From Sophora flavescens (lineage: Eukaryota > Streptophyta > Magnoliopsida > Fabales > Fabaceae), in assembly GCA_030762895.1 (NCBI GenBank), contig CM061064.1:240155086-240219085 (forward strand): 64,000 nucleotides of DNA, given 5' to 3'. A model generated the notes under the pieces. It had not been told where the DNA came from. It was given only the letters and a program-made list of their open reading frames with translations, and ran no database searches. The position numbers were made by a program, and so were the translations under genes. Positions 1 to 9,351 of this stretch are shown here, one piece after another. Position 1 is the first letter of the stretch. The number at the start of each line of letters is the position of its first letter.

Positions 1-2824
1 CCCTCTCACATTTCTTCAACTTCAACCAAGAACAACAAAGAAAACCATAGGTTCTTAAGTGATTCTTTGCAAGTTTGGATCATTTTGTTCATCTTTTCTC
101 AATCTTCAAGAGGTAACCATTCTTCTTTCATGATCATTCTTGTCTTAGATCCATTTATTTTGCCATGATCATCAAGTTTAAGTTCTTAGATCTAGCACTT
201 TGGAAATTCCTAGGAAATCATAGAAAAATCCTTTTCATATGATTCCAATTGCTATGAACTAGTTATGATCCCTAGTATCTTCATTCATGAGCATGTGTAA
301 AAATAAAATTTCCTTCCCATTTTTCTCTAAGAGGCCGAAACCTCACTTGTGACGATAGAGGAGGTTTTGTTTCAATTTCAAGCCATGATCATTAATTATG
401 TCATCTCTAATGCTTAAGAATCAATAATCTAAGAGCATGTGAATTTTAGAAATTTCTGGCCATTTTTAGTAGTCATGGCCGAATCCTAACCATGAAATGG
501 GTTAGATGAGTTTTCTTCATTTTCAAGTTATGGCAATTTTCTCTAACTCTAAACTACTATAAGGTTATAGATCTAAGAGTATGTGGAATTTTGAAACCTC
601 GAACCTATTTTCTTAGATTTGACCGAAACCATACCCATAGGAAATAATAGATTTTTTTCAAAGTTTAATTAGTTATGTGTTGTTTTGTGAAGGATTGTGT
701 TAGTAGTTGTTGCTCGGAGTTTGTGGAGGAAACCGGACTTGAAAACCGAGACTTCGTTGAATCAGAACATGAATCTTCAAAGGTAATGGGAGTTTTCCTG
801 AGGAGCTTCGATAACTATGTGTATAAATTGTTTGGTGTGTCTGTAATTAATGGTTGTAGTTTGTGGTGTTTGTTTTAAAATTATTGCGTAATATTCTGTG
901 ATGCATGATTTATCTACGAAAGCATGCTATAAATTATGATGTGTGAATTTATTGTTGGTTGTGAAAGCATGTGATAAATTGTGTGGTATGAAATTTTCTG
1001 TTGATTTTTCTGATTGGCTGGAAGCCTGACACCGGTGAGTGCTTATTGAAAATTTAGGATAAAAACGTTAAGAAAATTTAAGGGAAATATTATGTTTTTG
1101 AAAATTGGTGGATTTAATTTTTAAGTTAAAAATAATAATATTTTAATGAGTTTTAACAAAAGCATAAGTTAATGAGCAACCACGCGTACGTAACCGTGAA
1201 AAAAATTTAACTTTCATACTTGTGTCGAAAACGTCGGGAAAAAATCGAAATAAAATCTTAATATTAAGAAAATGTATTTTAAAAAAAGTGTTTTAAGATT
1301 GATAATAAATAAATTTATCTACCAAAAATATTTTTCAAAGTTTTAATGGATTTTTAGAAAAATGAAAATAAAGGATTTGAGGAAAAATGATTTTCGATAT
1401 GTTTTAAAACGAATTTCATCATAAAAGGATTTTCGGAAAAGAATTTAAGAACAACGGAAATTTCCGACAAACTTGATAAGTTTTCGAAGTTTTTATTTTT
1501 GGTATTTGTGTTTCACTGAACGAAAATTCTTTGGGGAAAAATCAAGGAATGGATAAGGAACTAGATTACCGAGATGTTGGGCTAGTGTTCCTAATAGGAA
1601 ATTGCACTTGGAAGGAAAAGGAATTGGAATACCTAAGGAAGGGTAGTCGGGAGCTTTAAGCCTCGGCAAATGAAAAACAAATGACAAAGAACAGTTATGA
1701 TAACAAAGGATTTTACATGCATAGTCTGGCAAACATGCCATATTTGGGCAGACATGCCTTGGGTATCGAGCTACAATTTCAAAAAGGGTGAATTGATTAA
1801 ATTGGTTAGTTACGGGCCAAAGATAAATTCTAGGGTCTTTGGGTCATAGGGACATTCGGGCTTCGAAAATGCAGCGAATACTTGGGGCCTTGCAACCTCG
1901 GGTCGTGGAATTCAGTTACACGGCACGAATGTACTCAATAGGGAACTATTCCAATATTATTTTAAGTGCTCCATCGTGATATTCCCTGAACAATTGGAGC
2001 CGGACCAAAATTTAGAGGCCGGTCTCATGAGACAATTATGTTAAGGGTATCGCAGCCTAATCATTGCTCGAAGAAGGGAAGTTAGGAATCTCCGGAGAAT
2101 AAAGGTCAAGACTCATAGGAATGGATATTGAAGTGTCATACATTTTTGAAAAATTACGATTGGATGATCGTGAATCCCATTGGTAGGAAATATTTATAAT
2201 ATGTATACATGATGTTTGTTTGAGTGTCGTGCATGTAGTTATCATGATGAAACTCAATGATGGTATCTCACCCTTGCTTTATTTATTTTCATGTTACGTT
2301 TCTTCTATGCTACTATATATATATTCGAGTACAGATGAGCCAAATGAGTCTGATATCGTACACAAGAATGCATTCCCTGCACTTTGACGAGGCTGATGAC
2401 GGAAACGTGTGGAGGACTAACCTAGATACTTCTGCGGGCGGGGAGTTCTCGAGAGGATTTCCCAATGGGTATTCTTAAGTGTGACCAGCTGTAGGATTCT
2501 GATTTGGGTTTACTTTTGGAAAAAAGTACCGCTACTATATAGGTTTAGTTTAAGTGTGTTTTCCTTATGCTATGGCTTAAATAATGATTGTAATATAAAG
2601 GGTCATATGTAAAACCTTATTGATGCATCTATATATGTATTCGGTTGTTTGTTAAGTATAACGGTTTCGATTGTATCGTTTGAGGAAAAGAAAAAGAAAA
2701 ATCTATCACTAATTTTCAAGGAAGTTAGGAAATAGAGAAAATTATATTTTTTTTTTCCGAAAGCAACCAGCGTAATTATTTTCAGTCTTTTGGTTTCAAC
2801 ATGTAGCGCCAAGGGGGTGTTACA
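1..2824 (+). mobile_element. Long LTR (family 1), 3' part of a probable solo LTR, left end outside window
   Basis: This is non-coding DNA ending in GGGGGTGTTACA, followed by TTTTG and then EPRV sequence. It aligns along its length with the LTR at 45160-48588, which is followed by the same TTTTG and the same EPRV bases, so both are copies of one insertion. It shares ordered blocks with the other long LTRs here: GAGGTAACC, a GTAACCGTGAAA block near 1190, TCTCACCCTTGC near 2270, and AAAGCAACCAGC near 2760. There is no PBS after its end, so this is a solo LTR or the 3' LTR of an element outside the window. The small ORFs in it (for example 675-878) are recreated in the copy with changes and show no protein-like conservation. 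Confidence 0.8.
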
Positions 2825-3336
2825 TTTTGCCCCTACAGTCTCCCAAATAACCCAAAAGAATCTTCCATCAATCAAACCCACAAATGACCCCACACAAATC
2901 TCAAATAAATTTGCCCCTTTGAGTGATGAGATACTTTTCAAAATAACCTCTCCGAGAGAACCTTTTGCCTTCAAAATAAAACTAGCTTGCAAAAAGCATG
3001 CTCTCCTAGAGCAAGAATATGGTAACCCACAACTGAAAATCCTTGGGATATGTTACAACAACTTATTCCAAATGGATTTGGCTGGGTCCCAACCAGCAGT
3101 TCTACAAAGAATATACAATTTTATCAGTACATTCTAATTGATACACATTCCGTCAAGATTGAGCAAGAAGTAAATGCTAACGCCCCTGGAATAACTACCT
3201 ATTCAAAATGAAAAATAATGAAAGTCCTCACCCTTTCAGATTGGGGACAAGGCCCATTCATACCCAAAAGATTTTCAAGGGTATTTGACCCCCCAGTTTG
3301 CAACTATTAGGATTACCAAAAAGCCTGCGAAGGCCA
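2825..3336 (+). pseudogene. EPRV fragment: N-terminal part of the last (post-RNase H) coding region, inverted
   Basis: The same coding stretch is read on the minus strand at 22634-22467 plus 9253-8840, where it lies directly downstream of the caulimovirid-like RNase H. Here it is on the plus strand. It starts at the TTTTG target duplication of the LTR and runs to AAAAAGCCTG near 3330, where it is joined to minus-strand EPRV non-coding DNA. Readable peptides such as PLSDEIL and KKHALLEQEYGNP match the other copies; the frame breaks after about 3137. The function of this downstream region is not known to me; I treat it only as a conserved part of this virus-like unit. Confidence 0.7.
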
Positions 3337-3712
3337 CTGCGGATCATCTCAAGAATTAGTAAAATAAGTGTATAAATGAAATAGATGAATCAGAGTATAA
3401 ATCAAAATATTGTTATCAAACTATCTGTTTATTTCATGTAGATGAGTGTACAAAAGTACAAAGGATTATCAACTTAAAACTTTTATCAATTGACTTACAA
3501 AGAAGAGCTTCAATGTAACTTGCTTTATAGCTTTTACACTACAAGATTACAAAGAAAACTTAATTAGTAAATGAGGTCAAAGGTAAGTCTGAGTCTTCAA
3601 CTGAGAGGGAGAGTCTTCTTAAATAGAAGGGAGAAGATCATTTGAATAATACGGACTTGAAATCATTTGAAATCCGCAAAGCAGGTACTGTTTTACTTTT
3701 GACTTTGCTGCT
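3337..3712 (-). repeat. EPRV terminal non-coding (intergenic) region, copy 1
   Basis: This begins at CACTGCGGATCATCTC and is repeated at 7709-8300 and 49039-49419, with a 50 bp stub at 4535-4586. In the 7709 copy it ends about 10 bp from the PBS, so in minus-strand sense it is the region between the last coding region and the PBS. In a pararetrovirus that is the place for promoter and polyadenylation signals. I see no assignable TATA box with confidence. Its right end grades into the last coding region. Confidence 0.65.
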
Positions 3713-4532
3713 TTAATTACTGTAACCATGTGAGCTTGTCGGCCAATAAATCAGGTTCGGCACAACACGGCAATCGACTTTTCCTTTTGCTTTTATTGAG
3801 AGCTGGTGACCGAAAGTAATCTTGTCGGCCATCTTTAATCTGTGTGAGATATGACAAGACCATAGTGACTTTATCGAATTGTTGATCAAAAAATCCAACA
3901 TCTGGATCTGCGTTTTCCAGATATGGATTGTAATCAGACCCAATAGAAGATGAATTGTCGTCTTCTTCATCTAAACCAATTGATGAGAGGGCTTCTTTTA
4001 ACATCTTTTTATATTCTTGTGGAGTTGTAGCACTGAAGTTAATTGTATATGGGGTTACTGCTTGATTTGATGAACTGCAAACTTCTTTTGCTTTTGGAGG
4101 AGCAGTCTTAGGGGGTTCAAAGGCTGGAGGAACCCTTTTTGAGCGAACCTTATTTTTCCAAGAGATGAACTTTGTTTCCACCACATTTTCGTTAAATTTT
4201 CTCCACCATGAAATTGTGTTTATTGAACAAATATATTTGGAAAATGGTACTGGTAAATGTGAGTGATATTCATAATTGAATTTGAGTAACTAGGAAATCC
4301 CAAACTGAGCACAAAATTGAAGTAACTTTCCAAAGATTGGGATTGATGGGGTTAAATTTTTATATTCATTGTAAATATTATAAAGTGTATTTGGAAGAAT
4401 GTCGGCAGATAGGTCATTCTCCCAAAACAATTCCATAAACCAGTTGGGGTATCTAGATTGATTATTTAGAAATTTAAAGTACCAAGAATGATGGGGATTT
4501 GGTTGATGGAGTACGATCTCCCAAAATGCCAC
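3713..4532 (-). pseudogene. EPRV last coding region, C-terminal part
   Basis: Two stretches, 4532-4290 and 4184-3717, are in the same frame and separated by one TAG at about 4290; the copy at 8.6 kb has TGG (Trp) there, so this is a nonsense mutation. The protein has a Trp-rich segment (WFMELFWEND, SWWRKF), then a Lys/Pro-rich stretch (KRVPPAFEPPK) and an acidic region (DEEDDNSSS). This layout follows the RNase H in related plant pararetrovirus-like polyproteins as I know them, but I cannot name its function. The 5' end is cut at the junction with the 4535-4586 stub. Confidence 0.65.
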
Positions 4533-4534
4533 AG

Positions 4535-4586
4535 CAGATCATCTCAAGAATTAGTAAAATAAGTGAAGTAATGAAATAGATGAATC
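4535..4586 (-). repeat. 50 bp stub of the EPRV pre-PBS region at an internal junction
   Basis: The bases GCAGATCATCTCAAGAATTA and the following 30 match the start of the EPRV non-coding repeat at 7711. Here they sit between the last coding region (left) and the end of the coat-protein-like region (right). It is one of four junctions in the window that fall at this same point just upstream of the PBS. Confidence 0.65.
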
Positions 4587-5887
4587 AATTTCATATAATA
4601 AAATTTTTGCAATTTGATTTTTTATTTCATCATCCATTTTAAGTTCTTTTATTTTTTGTTTAACTCTACATTTCTTAGCTATATGACCTGCACGGTCGCA
4701 TTTATAGCAAATAATATTTTTATCAAAACCTTTATTGTATGGTTTGCTGTATTTTTTAATCTGTGGTTTTTTATAGGGTCTTTCAATTTGTTTACCTTTA
4801 TTGATCCTTTTATAATTTCTAATTTTTTGTGGTTTATTCTTCCTTTGTTTAGAAGGAGGAGTTATTTTTTCGTATCCAAATTGTTCACAAAAATTTTCTA
4901 ATTCTTTGTTATTTGTTTTACTTTCAAATTTTGCTTGTCTATGCATTTTTATATCAGTACAAAATTGTAAACCTGTTTTATTTATTATTGTAATTATTCT
5001 TCCATAAGTTAAATCTTCTAAAGGAGTTCCTGGGTATTTGTTTTTTATTTGAGTTCTTACCTTTTGTGCAAAATTATTTGGGAGACCAGAGATAAATCTA
5101 TCTTTCCAATAGGAATGTCTACAATCTATTCTTGTGTAAATTTTTGCTAAAAAATTATCTTTATACCATCTAAATTCTCCTAAGGTTGGGCAATAAAGAT
5201 TATTTAATATTTCTAGTGATCTATCTGCAAAAACATTGGCGTCTCCAACAAATGCTTGAGAAATTGAAAAGATTAATGCTTCTACTTGTTGATCTATTTG
5301 AATTGTTTCGGGTTCACCTTGTTCATTATTCCTTACTTCTTGTTTTAAAAATGTAAGAATTGTTTGTCGATCTATTTCCCTTAAATTATTATCCCACCAT
5401 CCTTTCAGACTTCCAGTAAAACCTTGAATTAATAATTTGATTGTACTTAGGGCATAATTTCTTTTTGCCCGGCAGTTGCTTCCATTGACATTTCTTCCAG
5501 TTTTCTCATTATTTGATGCTATGAGAATCCATCTATGTTCCATTCTACAATACCATCTCTAGTATACTGTGATGCTAAATCAAGATTATTATCTTCAAAT
5601 TGAATGTCTCGTAAAGTGGTTCTACGATAATAATTTTGCGAGGTTGGATAGCTTCTTGAAGTATTTTTTATCTTATTGATCATATCTATTCCTGTATCTT
5701 CAAATTGTTCTTCTTGTTTTATTATGTCTTCATTATTTATCATATTTACTTTTGGCGAAGATATTTTTAATGAAGATAGTCTTTTATTAATTTCTTCTAA
5801 AAGGTCGATAGTAGGTTCATTTCCTATTTTTATTTCTTTTATTTCAGAATCTGAAAGTTTATAAGGAGTTATTATCGATTTTTCCAA
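4587..5887 (-). pseudogene. EPRV coat-protein/Gag-like region with CCHC zinc knuckle (broken)
   Basis: Two minus-strand frames, 5887-5519 and 5543-4551, together make one coat-protein-like region with a single frameshift near 5530. An N-terminal acidic/coiled segment is followed by a central domain (FTGSLKGWWDNNL, near 5400) typical of caulimovirid capsid and related Gag proteins, a Lys-rich stretch, and a zinc knuckle CYKCDRAGHIAKKC at about 4697-4656. Family knowledge: the knuckle binds the packaged RNA. The last codons run into the 50 bp non-coding stub, so the natural C terminus and the join to the protease are missing here. It cannot make a normal product as it stands. Confidence 0.75.
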
Positions 5888-6818
5888 ATTTTTTTATGTT
5901 TCACCTTTTGAAGGTATTTCATTGTCTTCTGAAGTATTAGCAACTTGGTATAAAAGCTGATTTGTAAAATTCAATTGTTGTTGAATATTTTTTATATCAT
6001 TTCGAGTAGGATGTTGAATTGTTAAAGTTTTTGCATCTTCTTTCATGGCTTTGAAAGGAGATACTGTTATTTCAATATTGTCTATATTCAGAAAAGTTAT
6101 TTATTCCAAAGGAGGAACTACAAAAATAACTACTTTACTTTTAGTTGTTTTCCAAATCTTTATTGCAGAATTCAAAGTTTTTATTTCTAAATTTTTGAAA
6201 CAATGTTTTTCAAACCAAGTAAAGTACCATGTTGTCATCCTCTACCTCCTCGAGATAAGCATAGTAGGTTTCCCTATATTGTCTTATCTCTTGTTGTGAA
6301 AAAGTGGTTAAAAACCATTTTCGTTTATTATTATTTTTGGATTCCAAAAATTCTTTTTGATGTTTTTGTTTATCAATGTAAACCTTTGTAATAACAAAAC
6401 ATTGATTATGTGTTTCAAAACTTGGGTTTATTTCATATTGAGTTGGTGACTCTTTCTGGGTTATTGGTTGGACTGATTGTGGTGTTTCAACTCTATATTC
6501 AGGTTGAGGAATTACAGGATGATCTCTTATTCCTGCTAATCTTAACGATAGAAATGAGTCAACTGATTTTCTTGAATTATTTGTTTGTTTAGATCCCTCA
6601 GGGCTTCTAAACGATCTGGTAGAGTTACACCTACTAAAAGGCGCAAAACTTATCGAAACATTTCCAGATTCACTTGGTATTGACAAATGAGAGGGTTCTG
6701 GCTCTTCTGAAGGCAGAATTTCTTGTAAATTCCAGTCAAGATTCCTAGAGACCTCATTATGATTGAGTCTCTTAGGAGTGACTGCATTTGCTTTTTCGAG
6801 GTTGACTTGAAGAAGCAA
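5888..6818 (-). pseudogene. EPRV region between movement protein and coat protein (broken)
   Basis: An open stretch at 6818-6210 is followed by a frame with several stops to 5888. It is Ser/Pro-rich (residues near SRCNSTRSFRSPEGS), then has charged and aromatic residues (KRKWFLTTFSQQ, YYAYLEE). Its position between the movement-protein core and the coat protein, on the same strand, supports one polyprotein-like ancestor. No catalytic motif is visible. At least one frameshift separates it from the region upstream and stops separate it from the coat region. Confidence 0.55.
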
Positions 6819-7481
6819 AGTTTCTTCTTTTGAAGAAATATTTAATGCTTTTGGAGAAATATTTTTTTTTCATGACCTTTAATATATCTTATATATTACT
6901 GCCATTGGATAAGAATTTGGATTCCAAATTCCTTCCTTTATTTTTATATCTAATTTGATATTATGTTTATTTTTTTCCCAGACTTTCCAAAGATATGGTA
7001 TAGTTTGGATAGTTATTGAAAAAAGTGGGACCATCATGACGATTGGTCTCAATTATTGAAAGAACTTGATCCTCGAACTTTGCAGGACGAATATCTATTA
7101 GGCATATACACACAGGTGTATCTATGGCTAATCTATGAAGAGGTTTTATTGCTACTTGTATTAACCCAGTATGCAAAAATCTATATTTTTTTTGTGTTCT
7201 TTTAGCATAGATAAATTCAAGAGATTTAAGCTTTCTTGAGTTTTATCTACTTTGATGGTATATTCAGCAGTCTTGATTATGTAATCAGACTTGAACTTAT
7301 CCATTAAATTTGTTTTATAAATCTCAGAGACATTTATTGATGGAATGCTCCAATTGTTTAATTTTTGTTAAATATTAGGTAAAATTATTTGTTGTTCGTT
7401 TATTATAGATGAATTAAGACTCTCACTAGAACTGGTTTGATCTATTTCTTCTACCTTTTCTTTACCTTTTCTAGACACCAT
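6819..7481 (-). pseudogene. EPRV movement-protein-like region (broken)
   Basis: The first ATG downstream of the PBS on the minus strand is at 7481 and opens a short frame rich in Lys, Glu and Ser that stops near 7375. The core is open at 7176-6967 (HTGLIQVAIKPLHRLAIDTP and beyond). That pattern of a short Gly-hydrophobic beta segment followed by an LDTP/IDTP-like motif is what I expect of the 30K-type movement proteins of caulimovirids, which form tubules through plasmodesmata. Frameshifts near 7200 and 6900 and a stop break it. The first-gene position after the PBS fits. Confidence 0.6.
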
Positions 7482-7691
7482 CTTTAGTAAGCTAGACAAG
7501 GCAACTGAACCTAAGTTATCTTGTACCTATACCAGAAACAGAGATTTCTTACCAAGACACCGGGACCACCTGGCTTACCAACGGATTTACGACCCTAGCC
7601 TGTGTGCTTTACTACTGGGAACACCCTTACAGTTGACCAACGCTGCACAGAAAGAAATACTTGTAATTGATACAAGTACCAGAGCACTAAG
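7482..7691 (-). other. EPRV leader between PBS and first coding region
   Basis: About 210 bp of non-coding DNA between the PBS and the first ATG. It contains short direct and inverted motifs, for example GTACCAGAGCACTAAGG next to the PBS. Leaders in caulimovirids often carry small ORFs and stem-loops; I do not see a convincing large stem here. Confidence 0.45.
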
Positions 7692-7703
7692 GCTCTGATA
7701 CCA
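7692..7703 (-). promoter_or_regulatory. EPRV primer-binding site, tRNA-iMet type
   Basis: On the minus strand this reads TGGTATCAGAGC, complementary to the 3' end of plant initiator tRNA-Met and the usual PBS of caulimovirids and many plant LTR elements. It lies about 10 bp after the end of the non-coding repeat (7711-8300) and 210 bp before the movement-protein-like region, which fixes the reading direction and gene order. Confidence 0.85.
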
Positions 7704-7708
7704 GAATT

Positions 7709-8300
7709 CCACTGCAGATCATCTCAAGAATTAGTAAGATAAGTGTAGTAATGAAATAGATGAATCAGAGTATAAATCAAAATATTGTTATCAAACTATC
7801 TGTTTATTTCATGTAGATGAGAGTACAAAAGTACAAAGGATTATCAACTTAAAACTTTTATCAATTGACTTACAAAGAAAAGCTTCCATGTAACTTGCTC
7901 AAAAGCTTTTACACTACAAGATTACAAAGAAAACTTAATTAGTAAATGGAGTCGAAGGTAAGTCTGAGTCTTCAACTGAGAGGGAGAGGCTTCTTAAATA
8001 GAAGGGAGAAGATCCTCTGAATAATGCGGACTTGAAATCATTTGAAATCTGTAAAGCAGGTACTATTTTACTTTTGACTTTGCTGCTTTAATTACTGTAA
8101 CCATGTGAGCTTGTCAGTCAATAAATCAGGGTCGACACAACACGCCAATCGACTTTTCCTTTTGCTTTTATTGAGAACTGGTGACTGAAAGTAATCTTGT
8201 CGGCCATCTTTAATCTGTGTGAGATGTGACAAGACCATAGTGACTTTTCGAATTATTGATCAAAAAATCCAACATTTGGATCTGCATTTTCCAGATATGG
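7709..8300 (-). repeat. EPRV terminal non-coding region, copy 2 (the copy joined to a PBS)
   Basis: It matches 3337-3712 and 49039-49419 closely. In minus-strand order, the upstream unit's last coding region runs into this block and then directly into the PBS and leader of the next unit. That is the arrangement expected of two tandem or circularly permuted viral copies. It therefore marks the boundary between an upstream unit (25090-7709) and a downstream unit (7703-3337). Confidence 0.7.
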
Positions 8301-9253
8301 ATACAATTAGACCCAATAGAATATGGGGTTACTGCTTGATTTATGAACTACAAACTTCTTTGGGGTTACTTCTTGATTTGATGAACTACAAACTTCTTTT
8401 GCTTTTGGAGGAAAAGTCTTGGGGGGTTCAAAGGCTGGAGGAACCCTTTTTGAGCGAACCTTATTTTTCCAAGAGATGAACTTTGTTTCCACCACATTTT
8501 CATTAAATTTTCTCCACCATGAAATTGTGTTTATTGAACAAATATATTTGGGAAATGGTTCTGGTAAATGTGAGTGATATTCATAATTGAACTTGAGTAA
8601 CCAGGCAATCCCAAACTGAGCACAAAAATGAAGTAACTTTCCAAAGATTGGGATTGATGGAGTTAAATTTTTATATTCATTGTAAATATTATAAAGTGTA
8701 TTTGGAAGAATTTCGACAGATAGGCCATTCTCCCAAAACAATTCCATAAACCAGTTGGGGTATCAAGATTGGTTATTTATAAAATTAAAGTATCAAGAAT
8801 AACGGGGATTTGGTTGATGGAGTACCATCTCCCAGGCTTTTTGGTAATCCCAGTAGTTGTAAACTGGGGGGGTCAAATACCCTTGAAAATATTTTGGGCA
8901 TGAATGGGCCTTGTCCCCAATCTGAAAGGGTGAGGACTTTCATTAATTTGCATTTTGAATAGGCAATTATTCCAGGGGCGTTAGCATTTACTTCTTGCTC
9001 AATCTTGACGGAATGTGTATCAATTAGAATGTATTGATAAAATTGTAAATTCTTTGTAGCACTGCTGGTTTGGACCTAGCCAAATCCATTTGGAATAAGT
9101 TGTTGTAACATATCCCCAGGATTTTCAGTTGTGGGGTTACCATATTCTTGCTCTAGGAGAGCATGCTTTTTACAAGCTGGTTTTATTTTGAAGGCAAGAG
9201 GTTCTCTCGGAGAGGTTATTTTGGCAAGTATCTCATCACTCAAAGGGGCAAAT
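8301..9253 (-). pseudogene. EPRV last coding region, C-terminal part of the upstream unit
   Basis: The open pieces 9261-9076 and 8747-8307 continue the frame that starts at 22634-22467, after removal of the 13.2 kb LTR insertion. Peptides include PLSDEILAKITSPREP, a segment near WEMVLHQPNP, then WFMELFWENG and SWWRKF. There are several frameshifts and a stop (near 8760), and a small duplication/deletion near 8330-8400 relative to 3930-4070. The reading across the LTR insertion point is continuous, showing that the viral DNA was there first. Confidence 0.65.
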
Positions 9254-9351
9254 TGTAACACCCTGATTTTCGCTGCTTCCTAATATTGGGTAAAAATATA
9301 TAAACATATATTTTTATCCGAGACTCAAAATGATTTTGGGTAAACCACTAT

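Larger units (their letters stand above)
1..4266. repeat. Segmental duplication, copy 1 (partner 45765-49973)
   Basis: The order long LTR - TTTTG - plus-strand EPRV piece - inversion junction - minus-strand EPRV piece is repeated in direct orientation about 45.7 kb further on. The two copies share the LTR insertion point and the inversion junction, so they derive from one rearranged ancestor and not from separate insertions. By eye they differ at a few percent of bases, with small indels. The left end lies outside the window; on the right, similarity to copy 2 stops where copy 2 is cut by the LTR at 49974. Confidence 0.8.

Noticed and set aside
675..878. 67-codon ORF, present again at 46439-46642
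   Set aside because: It is the same LTR stretch in two copies of one solo LTR; the changes are not biased to silent sites and no domain is visible.
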